35,777 nt of DNA. Origin: an uncultured Bryobacteraceae bacterium (lineage in GTDB: Bacteria > Acidobacteriota > Terriglobia > Bryobacterales > Bryobacteraceae). The stretch is taken from contig CATPCJ010000190.1 of the NCBI GenBank assembly GCA_955652915.1, positions 1 to 35,777 of the forward strand, read 5' to 3'. The position numbers and the translations under genes were made by a program. Every line of letters begins with the position of its first letter. The stretch's first letter is position 1. The notes beneath the pieces were generated by a model. That model was not told the DNA's origin. It was given only the letters and a program-made list of their open reading frames with translations, and searched no databases. Positions 1-8,821 of the stretch are shown here, piece after piece.

Positions 1-100
1 CAGCACTCGAACGAGTTGCCACTACAAAACCAGATGGTGCGCTTCTCATGAACATGCTTGAAACACTTGCACAGGCTTCAGCCTGTACGAGGAAATCGAA
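1..100. other. Left edge, no assignable gene
   Basis: No complete gene fits here. One plus-strand frame stays open from base 3 to a TAA at 116-118 and reads ALERVATTKPDGALLMNMLE early on, which could be the tail of an upstream gene. It is too short to identify and runs through a palindrome into the next gene's start. The stretch ends with the leader and ribosome binding site of the gene starting at 101. Confidence 0.3.
71..86. repeat. Short palindrome (REP-like hairpin)
   Basis: ACAGGCT, two bases, then AGCCTGT forms a perfect 7-bp stem. It resembles the hairpin at 13239-13258, which also carries CACAGGC and GCCTGT arms. It lies immediately upstream of the GAGGAAA ribosome binding site (89-95) of the first operon. 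Short GC-rich intergenic palindromes of this kind are common in large acidobacterial genomes; membership of one repeat family is inferred. Confidence 0.55.
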
Positions 101-1234
101 ATGCGACTTGAACAAGTAACTCTCCGCGAAATCCGCATGCGCCTCCGAGCGCCGTTCGAAACCAGCTTCGGCTCCATTCAGGACCGGCGGATTCTTCTGG
201 TTGAAGTGTGTTCGGAGGGCCTATCTGGATGGGCCGAATGCACGGCTATGGAAACTCCCTCCTTCAACTCCGAGACCATCGACGTCGCCTGGTTGATGCT
301 CCGCGAGCATTTGACCCCCTTGGTTTTGGACAAGGACATTGCCAGCGCCCGGGATCTGCCCGAAGTGTTCAAGCCAATCCGCGGGAATGAAATGGCCAAG
401 GCCGCATTGGAAAATGCAGTCTGGCATTTAGATTCGCAGATGCGCAACGTCCCGCTACATCGGCTATTGGGCGGCACGCTCAACGAGATTTCCTGCGGTG
501 TTTCGCTTGGCATCCAGCCCACCATCGACAAGCTGCTTGCACTGGTGGATAGAGAAGTGTCCGCCGGATATCAACGAATCAAGCTCAAGATCAAGCCGGG
601 CAAAGACGTTGAGGTTGTCCGCGAAGTACGGCGGCGGTTTCCACGCATCAAGTTAAGCGTGGATGCGAACTCGGCGTACACATTGTCTGACGTAGATCAT
701 CTGAAAAAGCTGGACGAGTTTCAACTGCTGATGATGGAACAGCCGCTCGATTGGGACGACATTTACGAACATTCCCGATTGCAGGCGCAGCTTGATACGG
801 ACATCTGTCTTGACGAATCGATCCACAATCTGCGCCATGCCAGCGCGGCAGTCGAAATGGACGCATGCCGCGTCGTCAACATCAAACTGGGACGTGTTGG
901 CGGCCACACCGAAGCCGGGCGCATTCAGGCTTATTGCGCCGCGCGCGGAATCCCAGCGTGGTGCGGCGGCATGATCGAGTCGGGCATTGGGCGCGCCCAC
1001 AACATCGCCATGTCCACTCAAGCGGGTTTTGCCTGGCCAGGCGACGTCTCCGCGAGCCAGCGTTATTGGGAAGAAGACATCATCGAGCCCGAAGTGCAGG
1101 TTACGCCGCAAGGATCGATTCGTGTACCGCAGACGCCTGGCCTCGGTTATCAAATCCGCGAGCGTCGCATCGAAGAGCTTACCGTCGGGCGCGAGAGCCA
1201 CGACACCCGGTCCGCTCAGGTTTCCGTCGCTTAG
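101..1234 (+). CDS. Enolase-superfamily enzyme, o-succinylbenzoate synthase / N-acylamino-acid racemase type
   Basis: Cytoplasmic 377-residue member of the MenC/NAAAR branch of the enolase superfamily. Visible in order are the N-terminal capping domain, the catalytic KxK lysines (KLKIKPG), and the three metal ligands in SVDANSAY, MMEQPL and CLDESI. The opposite-face lysine lies in NIKLGRVGG. The family makes o-succinylbenzoate for menaquinone or racemises N-succinyl/N-acyl amino acids, and some members do both. No other men gene is nearby. The next three genes encode secreted peptidases/hydrolases and a D-aminoacylase-like protein, so a racemase role is favoured by context, though sequence alone cannot settle it. 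The ATG at 101 follows GAGGAAA at a good distance. The next gene starts 49 bp downstream on the same strand. Confidence 0.85.
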   Translation: MRLEQVTLREIRMRLRAPFETSFGSIQDRRILLVEVCSEGLSGWAECTAMETPSFNSETIDVAWLMLREHLTPLVLDKDIASARDLPEVFKPIRGNEMAKAALENAVWHLDSQMRNVPLHRLLGGTLNEISCGVSLGIQPTIDKLLALVDREVSAGYQRIKLKIKPGKDVEVVREVRRRFPRIKLSVDANSAYTLSDVDHLKKLDEFQLLMMEQPLDWDDIYEHSRLQAQLDTDICLDESIHNLRHASAAVEMDACRVVNIKLGRVGGHTEAGRIQAYCAARGIPAWCGGMIESGIGRAHNIAMSTQAGFAWPGDVSASQRYWEEDIIEPEVQVTPQGSIRVPQTPGLGYQIRERRIEELTVGRESHDTRSAQVSVA

Positions 1235-1283
1235 GAAAACATGCAGTATGAAATGGTGAGTTGATAGTGTATAGGAGTCATCC

Positions 1284-4200
1284 ATGAATATTCGAAAACT
1301 GCTTGTCGCTTTGCTCTTTTCCTTGCCCATGTTTGCGAACGGGCCCGTACCGCCAACCCGGCTGCTTCGACACCCCAGCGTGAGTCGCGACTCGGTTGCT
1401 TTCGAATACGCCGGCGATCTGTGGATCGTTTCGCGAACTGGCGGACAGGCGCGCCGCCTAACGTCCACGCCAAACGTTGAGACCGATCCTTACTTCTCGC
1501 CGGACGGATCGCAGCTCGCCTTTACCGCTACGGTTGCGGGGAACACCGACGTTTATGTCGTACCGGCATCGGGCGGCGATCCCAAGCGACTCACTTATCA
1601 CCCAGGCCTTGATCGCGCCAGAGGATGGACGCCCGACGGACGGCGCGTGCTCTTCGCGTCCGTTCGGGACAGCGCTCCGCAAGAGTCATATTTCCGGCTG
1701 TGGACCATTGGTCTCGACGGCGGACTTCCGGAGCCGCTGCCGCTTCCTAGGGGATGGTCCGGTGCATATTCGTCCGACGGCCTGCGCTTGGCCTACGATG
1801 AGATCACTACCGCGTTCACTCCGGGATGGTATGAAGCCAGCCAGTGGCGTCACTACCGCGGCGGCCGGACGCATCCCATCCGAATCCTGACTCTCGCCGA
1901 TGCTTCGGTCGAAAAGCTGCCCTGGAACAACAGCGTTGACACGCAGCCAATGTGGATCGGCAACACCGTCTATTTCCTCTCGGACCGCGATCACACCGTC
2001 AATCTGTATTCTTACCGCCCCGATACGAAGCAAGTGGTCCAACTTAGTCATCACGACGACTTCGATATCATGAACGCGTCGGCGGGTCCCGACGCGATTG
2101 TGTATGAGCAGGCTGGATACGTCCACTTGTTCGATACCAAGACGGGCCGCGCGCAAAAGCTGAATATTGAGGTCACCGGCGATCTGCCGTGGGCGCGGCC
2201 GCATTTCAAGAAGGTCGCAAGCATGATCAGAGCCTCCGCTCTCTCGCCGACCGGGGTGCGCGCGGCCTTCGAAGCCCGAGGCGAGATTTTCACTGTGCCA
2301 GCGGAGAAGGGCGATTACCGGAACCTCACTCAAAGTCCGGGTGCGCACGATCGCAGCCCGGTGTGGTCGCCCGATGGGACGCAACTCGCGTGGCTTTCGG
2401 ATGTGAGCGGTGAATATCAACTGATGCTCGGCGGGCCGACAGGCGTCACCAAGCCACGCGCCATACCCTTGCCGTCGACTGCGTTCTTCTCGGCGCCGGC
2501 GTGGTCGCCGGATAGTGCGCAAATCCTGCTCCAGGACAATCATCTGCATCTCTGGACGATAGAAGTTGCGACCGGACATGCCACGCAGATCGAAACAGAT
2601 TCGTACTCCGATCCCGGACGTCAGTTTGATGCGGCTTGGTCGCCCGATTCTCGTTGGATTGTCTATTCCAAGAGCTTACCGAGTCACCTGCGTGCTGTGT
2701 TCGTATATTCGATGGCCGAAAAGAAAACGTATCAGGTTACCGATGGCTTGGCGGACGCCATCTCGCCAGCTTTCGATGCCGGTGGGAAATATCTCTACTT
2801 CCTGGCGAGCACGGACTACGGGCCGAGAACGGGCTGGTTGGAAATGAGCTCGCTCGACCGTCCCGTGCGGCGATCGATTTACCTGACTGTGCTCACAGCC
2901 AGTGACCCTTCGCCGCTCTTGCCGGAAACTGGCGACGAGCCGAAGCCTGCGGAACCCAAAGAAGAGCAGGCACCACGTCCAAAAGCTGACACAGCGAAAG
3001 CGGTCGCAGTAAAAATCGACTTCGACGGCATCGCGCAACGGACCATATCGTTGAATGTTCCGGCGGCTGATTACAGCCGGCTCACAGCGGGTGCAACCGG
3101 AACGATCTTCTACATGGAACCAGCCGGGCCGGGCGGTGCAGGCGGGGGATCGCTTCGATTGCAGCGATATCAGCTCAAGGAGCGTGCGGCTGCGCCGTTC
3201 CTGGAAGGCATCCGCACGTATACGCTTTCATCCGACAAGAAGAAGCTGCTCTACCAGGCCAGCGGCGGAGGCCCCGAAGGACGCTGGGGAATCGTGCCAA
3301 CAGATAAGCCCGCAAAAGTTGGCGATGGTCCTATCAATGTCGCGCAACTCGAAATGCAAGTCGATCCTCGCGCGGAGTGGGCGGAAATCTATCGTGAGAC
3401 GTGGCGGATTCAGCGCGAGTATTTCTACGACGCCAAGATGCACGGCAACGATTGGCAGGCGATCTATGAGAAATATCGGCCCTTGCTAGCCTACGTGGGC
3501 CATCGCGCCGACTTGAGCTATCTCATTGCCACCCTCGGAGGAGAGTTGACTGTTGGGCACTCCTATTTGACCAGCGGCGGCGACGAACCAAACGAAGATC
3601 CGGTGCCGGTGGGACTCCTTGGCGCGGACTTTGCCGTCGAAAATGGGCGCTACCGGATCAAGCGGATCTACACGGGAGAAAATTGGAATCCGGATCTGCG
3701 TGCGCCGCTGAGCGCACCGGGGATTCAGGTGGCCGAAGGAGACTATCTTCTTGAAGTAAATGGCAAGCCTCTGTCGCCCCCGACCAACTTGTACAGCCTG
3801 TTCGAAGGCACCTCGGGGCGGCAGGTGATGATCCGCGTCAACAATGCGCCTTCGCTGGAGGGTTCTCGCCTGGTGTCGGTCGTTCCGATTGCGAGCGAAG
3901 ACTCTCTGCGCACGCGCGCCTGGGTCGAAGGGAATCGGCGGCGTGTCGACAAGCTGTCGGGCGGACGTTTAGCCTACGTCTGGTTGCCGAATACAGGGGG
4001 GCCCGGATACACCTCGTTCACCCGTTACTATTACGCGCAACAAGACAAAGAAGGCGCGGTGATCGACGAACGCTACAATCACGGCGGGATGGTCGCGGAC
4101 TACATCGTCAACGAGCTGGACCGTAAACTGATGGGTTACTTTGCCCAGCGCGATGGCAACTCCTCGACCTCGCCGACGGCCGGAATATATGGCCCGAAGG

Positions 4201-4571
4201 TGATGATCGTCAATGAATCTGCTGGATCCGGCGGTGATGCTTTGCCATTCTACTTCCGGCTGCGAAAAGTTGGGCCGCTCGTGGGCACGCGTACCTGGGG
4301 CGGGTTAGTGGGCACGCTTGGCACTCCGGCGACGATCGACGGTGGAGGCATAACCGCGCCCTCTCTGGCCTTCTACAATCTCGCAGGCAAATGGGACATT
4401 GAGAACATCGGAGTGACGCCGGATATCGAAGTAGAAAACACGCCGGCCGAAACGATGAAGGGCCACGACCCACAGCTCGAGCGCGCCGTACAAGAAGCAC
4501 TCAAAATTCTTCAGCAAAGTCCCATGAAGCGAGAGCCGCGGCCTGCGCCTATAGATCGGGTTTCCAAATAA
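1284..4571 (+). CDS. Secreted tricorn-like S41 protease with N-terminal beta-propeller
   Basis: A 1095-residue protein with a signal peptide (KLLVALLFSLPMFANG). TolB/PD40-type propeller repeats fill about residues 25-520, with recurrent FSPDGSQLAF-like and WSPDG/WSPDS blades. A Pro/Glu/Lys-rich linker lies around 545-575. A tricorn C1 region, a PDZ-like segment (about 790-860) and the S41 catalytic domain follow. By comparison with tricorn, the likely nucleophile is S982 in AGSGGD and the likely histidine is H759 in LTVGHSYL. The residue before this histidine is Gly, where tricorn has Ser. The family cleaves oligopeptides; a signal peptide implies periplasmic or outer action rather than the cytosolic role of archaeal tricorn. 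TAGGAG precedes the ATG by about 7 bases. It is followed after 12 bp by the next hydrolase gene. Confidence 0.9.
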   Translation: MNIRKLLVALLFSLPMFANGPVPPTRLLRHPSVSRDSVAFEYAGDLWIVSRTGGQARRLTSTPNVETDPYFSPDGSQLAFTATVAGNTDVYVVPASGGDPKRLTYHPGLDRARGWTPDGRRVLFASVRDSAPQESYFRLWTIGLDGGLPEPLPLPRGWSGAYSSDGLRLAYDEITTAFTPGWYEASQWRHYRGGRTHPIRILTLADASVEKLPWNNSVDTQPMWIGNTVYFLSDRDHTVNLYSYRPDTKQVVQLSHHDDFDIMNASAGPDAIVYEQAGYVHLFDTKTGRAQKLNIEVTGDLPWARPHFKKVASMIRASALSPTGVRAAFEARGEIFTVPAEKGDYRNLTQSPGAHDRSPVWSPDGTQLAWLSDVSGEYQLMLGGPTGVTKPRAIPLPSTAFFSAPAWSPDSAQILLQDNHLHLWTIEVATGHATQIETDSYSDPGRQFDAAWSPDSRWIVYSKSLPSHLRAVFVYSMAEKKTYQVTDGLADAISPAFDAGGKYLYFLASTDYGPRTGWLEMSSLDRPVRRSIYLTVLTASDPSPLLPETGDEPKPAEPKEEQAPRPKADTAKAVAVKIDFDGIAQRTISLNVPAADYSRLTAGATGTIFYMEPAGPGGAGGGSLRLQRYQLKERAAAPFLEGIRTYTLSSDKKKLLYQASGGGPEGRWGIVPTDKPAKVGDGPINVAQLEMQVDPRAEWAEIYRETWRIQREYFYDAKMHGNDWQAIYEKYRPLLAYVGHRADLSYLIATLGGELTVGHSYLTSGGDEPNEDPVPVGLLGADFAVENGRYRIKRIYTGENWNPDLRAPLSAPGIQVAEGDYLLEVNGKPLSPPTNLYSLFEGTSGRQVMIRVNNAPSLEGSRLVSVVPIASEDSLRTRAWVEGNRRRVDKLSGGRLAYVWLPNTGGPGYTSFTRYYYAQQDKEGAVIDERYNHGGMVADYIVNELDRKLMGYFAQRDGNSSTSPTAGIYGPKVMIVNESAGSGGDALPFYFRLRKVGPLVGTRTWGGLVGTLGTPATIDGGGITAPSLAFYNLAGKWDIENIGVTPDIEVENTPAETMKGHDPQLERAVQEALKILQQSPMKREPRPAPIDRVSK

Positions 4572-4583
4572 CGGGAGAATTGA

Positions 4584-6431
4584 ATGCGCATTTTTCGAAT
4601 CGCGCTGTTGTGCCTGGTTGCCGCCACCGCCGTAGGCGCCGCGGATTCGCTCTACACCCGCACCGATGAAATGATCCCGATGCGCGACGGTGTGCGTCTC
4701 TATACGCAGGTGTTCGAGCCCACACGGAGCACCGAAAAGTTCCCCTTCCTGCTGATCCGGACTCCTTACGGTACCGGCAATCTCGATTCGGCGAAGCTTG
4801 TGGCCAGCCTTCCGGAGCTGGCTGCGGACGGGTACATCTTCGTCATGCAGGATATCCGCGGACGGTTCAAGTCGGATGGACAGTTCGTCATGCTCCGGCA
4901 ACCACGCGATCCGAAAGATAAGAGCGCGATCGACGAGAGCACCGACACCTACGACACCATCGAATGGCTGTTGAAACATGTCCCCAACAACAACGGCCGC
5001 GTCGGCATGGCCGGCACAAGCTATGGCGCCTGGCTAACGGTGATGGGCATGCTGGATCCGCACCCGGCGCTGCATGCATGCGTGCCACAAGCATCGCCCG
5101 CCGACATGTGGATCGGCGACGATTTTCATCACAACGGAGCGTTCCGCTTGAGCTACGGCTTCGAATACGCTTACCGGATGGAATCGTCGAAGGAGATTTC
5201 GGACCCCGCCGCCGTGATCGATCGCTATGACGTGTACGACTGGTACCTGAAATTGGGCCCCCTGTCGAATGTGAAAGAGAAGTATCTTCGTACGCAACTT
5301 CCCACTTGGAACGATTTTGTGAACCATCCCGACTACGATGCTTTCTGGAAGCGCCAGGGATTCGCACCATGGCTGAATCGCGTAACAGTGCCGACGTTGA
5401 ACGTAGCCGGCTGGTGGGATCAGGAAGATTTCTACGGTCCCATCAAGATTTATGAGCTGTTGGAACAGCACGATTCGGCAAATCAGAATTTCCTGGTCGT
5501 CGGTCCCTGGAATCATGGCGGATGGTCGCGCAGCGACGGGCGAAAGCTCGGCCGCATCGACTTTGGCAGCGCAACTTCGGAATACTATCGGGCAAAGATT
5601 TTGGCTCCGTTTCTCGCCTTCAATCTGAAGGGTAAAGGCCGCCTCGATCTGCCGGAGGCATTAACGTTCCGGACCGGTTTGAACGAATGGGTGCGCCACG
5701 ACGCGTGGCCACCGAAACGAAATGTTACCGCGCGCAAGCTGTACTTTCACGAAAGTGGAAAGCTGTCCTTCGAAGAGCCCCGCGAATCGGCAGACCAAGA
5801 CGCCTCCAAAGACAAAGCCGCGTTCGACAGTTATATTTCCGACCCGGCGAACCCCGTCCCCTATCGTCAGCGGCCGATCGAATTGAATAGCGGCTGGACG
5901 CAATGGCTGGTTGAAGACCAGCGTTTCGTCGATCATCGCCCCGACGTGCTCTCGTGGGTCAGCGATACGTTGGACAACGATTTGACAGTTTCCGGCAAAA
6001 TAAGCGCCGCTCTATTCGCGTCAACCACCGGCACCGACAGCGACTGGATCGTGAAGCTGATTGACGTTTACCCGGAAAAGTATGTGGCAGATCCGAAGAT
6101 GGGCGGATACGAGCTGATGATCGCGGGCGATGTCTTGCGCGGGCGCTATCGCAACAGCTTTGAGAAACCCTCGCCTATCGTTCCGGATTCGGTGACGCAC
6201 TATCAGATCGGCTTTCCCGCCAACGATCATGTCTTCCTGAAGGGCCACCGGATCATGGTGCAGGTGCAGAGCACTTGGTTTCCGGTGATCGATCGCAATC
6301 CTCAGCACTTTGTGCCAAATATATTTCTGGCTCACCAAGACGACTATCGCAAAGCCACGCAGCGCGTCTACCGAAGTAAACAATTCGCCTCCCATGTTCT
6401 CTTGCCCGTAGAGAGTTCCGGAAAACCATGA
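4584..6431 (+). CDS. Secreted CocE/NonD family hydrolase (X-Pro dipeptidyl-peptidase-like)
   Basis: A 615-residue alpha/beta hydrolase of the S15/CocE type with an N-terminal signal peptide ending near AVGAA. The conserved DIRGRF segment is present. The nucleophile elbow GTSYGAW carries S146. The probable acid is D279 in GWWDQ and the histidine is H311 in PWNHGGW, giving a complete triad in the usual order. The C-terminal third is the jelly-roll domain of the family. Members act as X-Pro dipeptidyl peptidases, acylases (glutaryl-7-ACA type) or esterases; the exact substrate cannot be read from sequence. GGGAG precedes the ATG. The stop codon overlaps the start of the next gene by 4 bases (ATGA), a sign of translational coupling within a peptide-degrading operon. 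Confidence 0.88.
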   Translation: MRIFRIALLCLVAATAVGAADSLYTRTDEMIPMRDGVRLYTQVFEPTRSTEKFPFLLIRTPYGTGNLDSAKLVASLPELAADGYIFVMQDIRGRFKSDGQFVMLRQPRDPKDKSAIDESTDTYDTIEWLLKHVPNNNGRVGMAGTSYGAWLTVMGMLDPHPALHACVPQASPADMWIGDDFHHNGAFRLSYGFEYAYRMESSKEISDPAAVIDRYDVYDWYLKLGPLSNVKEKYLRTQLPTWNDFVNHPDYDAFWKRQGFAPWLNRVTVPTLNVAGWWDQEDFYGPIKIYELLEQHDSANQNFLVVGPWNHGGWSRSDGRKLGRIDFGSATSEYYRAKILAPFLAFNLKGKGRLDLPEALTFRTGLNEWVRHDAWPPKRNVTARKLYFHESGKLSFEEPRESADQDASKDKAAFDSYISDPANPVPYRQRPIELNSGWTQWLVEDQRFVDHRPDVLSWVSDTLDNDLTVSGKISAALFASTTGTDSDWIVKLIDVYPEKYVADPKMGGYELMIAGDVLRGRYRNSFEKPSPIVPDSVTHYQIGFPANDHVFLKGHRIMVQVQSTWFPVIDRNPQHFVPNIFLAHQDDYRKATQRVYRSKQFASHVLLPVESSGKP

Positions 6432-8041
6432 AACACCGACTGAGCCTGCTCCTCCTGCTGGCCTTTGCCGCGCATGCCCAGACTCCGGCTTACGACGTCG
6501 TCATCCGCGGCGGGCGCGTGCTCGATGGGCGCGGGAATCCGTGGATTCTGGCCGACGTTGCGATTCGCGACGGCCATTTCGTCAAGATCGGCAAGTTCGA
6601 AGGCGCAGGCCGCATCGAGATTGACGCCAGAGGCAAGTACGTGTCGCCCGGTTGGATCGATGCGATGGATCAGTCCGGCAGCGTACTGCCGGTGAATGGG
6701 CTTGCGGAAAACAAACTTCGGGAGGGCGTTACCACAGCCATCGGCGGAGAAGGCGGCACGCCCGTGCCGGCCGAGAAAGTCGCGGACTATTTCGCCGATC
6801 TGGAACAAAAGGGCATCAGCATCAATTTCGGATCGTACTTCAGTGAGACGCAAGCGCGCGTGGCCGTGCTGCAATACGAAGCGCGCGAACCGAATGCGGA
6901 GGAGCTTGAGCGCATGCGGGCCATCGTCGAAACCGCCATGAAGGGCGGCGCGATGGGGATGACTACGGCCCTGATCTATCCGCCTTCGAGCTACGCGACG
7001 ACCAAGGAACTCACCGAAGTGGCCAAAGCTGCGGCAAAATACGGCGGCATCTATGCGAGCCATATCCGCGGGGAGGGCCGCGAGGTTGTCGATGCCGTGG
7101 ACGAAGCGATTGCCATCGGCGAAGGCGCTGGATTGCCGGTCGAAGTCTTCCATCTCAAAGTCGCCTATCAGCCCGGCTGGGGCGCACTCATGCGCGACAT
7201 CGGAAAGCATGTCGAGCAGGCCCGCCAGCGCGGCGTGGATGTCGCAGCCGACTTGTACGTTTATACGGCGGGCGGCACCGGTCTGGAAGCCACCATCCCA
7301 TCCTGGGCGCATGAGGGCGGTAAGAAGGCGTTGCTTGAGCGACTGGCCGATCCGGAGATTCGTGCCCGTCTGAAGCGTGAGATGAAGACGGGCTCGCCCG
7401 GTTGGTGGAATATTATCGAGGCTGCGGGCGGCTGGAATGGAATTGTGCTTGGCAATGCGCGCAATCCCGAGAACGCGGGCTTGGTCGGCAAAAGCATCGC
7501 CGACATCGCTAAGGAACAGGGCAAAGATCCTGCCGACGCCGCGTTCGACCTGGTGGCGAAAGGCCAGGGACGTGTCATGGCGATTTATCACATGATGAGC
7601 GAGCAGGACATCGAAACCGCGCTCCGCTTTCCATGGACCAGCATCGGAAGCGACGCTGGCGCAGCGGTGGAATTAGGCGGCGGCGATGCCACCGGTCTCC
7701 CGCATCCCCGCTCGTACGGCAATTTCCCGCGCGTGATTGCCCGCTATGTCCGCGAGCGAAAGGTCCTGACCTTGGAGGAAGCAATCAGAAAAATGACGTC
7801 CTGGCCGGCGACACGAATGCGCCTGGAGGGCCGTGGATCGATCGCGGCCGGACTATGGGCCGACGCAGTCGTGTTCGATTACGACAAAATCCAGGATCGC
7901 GCGACCTACCTTGAACCAACCGTCTTTCCCGATGGAATCGAATCTGTGTTGGTGAACGGACAGGTGGTTATAGATCACGGGAAGCACACCGGGGCCCGGC
8001 CCGGAAAGATACTGTATGGGCCAGGGCGAAAGCCAAATTGA
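6428..8041 (+). CDS. D-aminoacylase-like amidohydrolase
   Basis: A 537-residue amidohydrolase-superfamily protein with a short signal peptide (LLLLLAFAAHAQ) and the opening VVIRGGRVLDGRG typical of N-acyl-D-amino-acid deacylases. Downstream histidines in YASHIRGEG and VFHLKVA and an aspartate in TSIGSDAGA match ligand/catalytic positions of the family. The usual metal-binding IDxHxH motif reads IDAMDQ, so the two histidines are replaced by M80 and Q82. The ligand cysteine of canonical D-aminoacylases is E108 in GGEGG. The protein is full length and otherwise well conserved, so it looks like a variant subfamily rather than a decayed gene. It ends the operon that begins at 101 and overlaps the CocE-like gene by ATGA. 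Expected role is hydrolysis of N-acyl or D-configured amino-acid derivatives outside the cytoplasm. Confidence 0.85.
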   Translation: MKHRLSLLLLLAFAAHAQTPAYDVVIRGGRVLDGRGNPWILADVAIRDGHFVKIGKFEGAGRIEIDARGKYVSPGWIDAMDQSGSVLPVNGLAENKLREGVTTAIGGEGGTPVPAEKVADYFADLEQKGISINFGSYFSETQARVAVLQYEAREPNAEELERMRAIVETAMKGGAMGMTTALIYPPSSYATTKELTEVAKAAAKYGGIYASHIRGEGREVVDAVDEAIAIGEGAGLPVEVFHLKVAYQPGWGALMRDIGKHVEQARQRGVDVAADLYVYTAGGTGLEATIPSWAHEGGKKALLERLADPEIRARLKREMKTGSPGWWNIIEAAGGWNGIVLGNARNPENAGLVGKSIADIAKEQGKDPADAAFDLVAKGQGRVMAIYHMMSEQDIETALRFPWTSIGSDAGAAVELGGGDATGLPHPRSYGNFPRVIARYVRERKVLTLEEAIRKMTSWPATRMRLEGRGSIAAGLWADAVVFDYDKIQDRATYLEPTVFPDGIESVLVNGQVVIDHGKHTGARPGKILYGPGRKPN

Positions 8042-8058
8042 TCCAGCTTCAGATCAAT
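8037..8058 (+). terminator. Weak hairpin at the end of the operon
   Basis: ATTGATC and GATCAAT form a 7-bp stem around an 8-base loop, overlapping the stop codon of the D-aminoacylase-like gene. It is AT-rich and has no clear T-run after it, so factor-independent termination is only a possibility. Confidence 0.25.
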
Positions 8059-8792
8059 CTATTAAGGGTCAGTAAAACCAAAGTTTGCCGTTGTGAAAAT
8101 TGGTCGACAACTCGGTCACATTTCTGCTGGTCAGGGTCATCCAGGGTAACGTTGGCGGCAGTTCCGATCCGCGCAATTTTCCTCTTGGCGCGTGAGGTAG
8201 ATGAAAAGAGCGATGAGCCGCTGCTTCCCCACCGGGCCGATCTAATTCTGATTCAATAAGTTGTGCGTTGGTACTTCGATCTTCGCGTGTATCTTTGAAT
8301 CGAATTTGTAGCTGACGTTTACTTAAGGATTCAACAGGCCGAACGCATCCGGATGGCTCCGCCAGTCTTTCTTATGAGCGCATCTGCTGTTTAGACAAGT
8401 GATCTACCTGTAAGCTATTGAAACTAAACATGCGACCCCCTGCGCCCAAGGCAGATTCCAGCGCTCCTGAAAACGGCCTCCTTTTCAAGTACTTACTTTT
8501 CAAGGACTTCGCAGCATGTTGTTGAATCGCATTGAAACCTGTTGAGTTCTGGGGACTTAAGTCACTACAAAAGTCGTTAGAAAACGAACCCTCGAACCAC
8601 CAATGCTTCCAATAAGTTCCATCGAACGGCCTTGGCGTACTCGCACCTCACGCCGCGCAGCGAAGCGTTTTCATCCCCTCCAGTGTCGGCGCGCAGCGCC
8701 GAAATCGCGGGTCACCGCACTCCTCCAGCTCAATCTACCCGCCTTTCAATACTATCCACAATCCCGCCCACGCCTTCCTCCACGCTCCGTCC
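8059..8792. other. Gene-poor stretch with no recognised gene
   Basis: No reading frame here has a recognisable family, ribosome binding site and length together. A minus-strand frame around 8063-8190 has plausible composition (it contains ARIGTAANVTLDDPDQ) but no clear start and no family I recognise; it may be a remnant. A 13-base near-direct repeat, CTTTTCAAGTACTTA and CTTTTCAAGGACTTC, lies about 8481-8510. A 7-bp GC-rich hairpin, TCGGCGC-GCA-GCGCCGA, lies at 8686-8702. Confidence 0.4.
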
Positions 8793-8817
8793 TACAATGA
8801 GACAGACTCCAAGGAGC
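8793..8817 (+). promoter_or_regulatory. Putative -10 box and ribosome binding site
   Basis: TACAAT at 8793-8798 is followed by AAGGAG at 8812-8817 and an ATG at 8822, so a transcript starting about seven bases after the -10 box would carry a short leader with a good Shine-Dalgarno site. No convincing -35 box is seen. It supports 8822 as a real, or formerly real, start. Confidence 0.4.
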
Positions 8818-8821
8818 ATCC

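Noticed and set aside
653..1468. 271-codon minus-strand frame spanning the first gene junction
   Set aside because: It covers a coding region and the next gene's leader without any domain signal.
1686..2579. 297-codon open frame on the minus strand
   Set aside because: Arg-rich, antisense to the tricorn propeller repeats, no start signal.
6368..7591. 407-codon open frame on the minus strand
   Set aside because: It is antisense to the well-supported D-aminoacylase-like gene, has no recognisable domain, and reflects the codon bias of the real gene.
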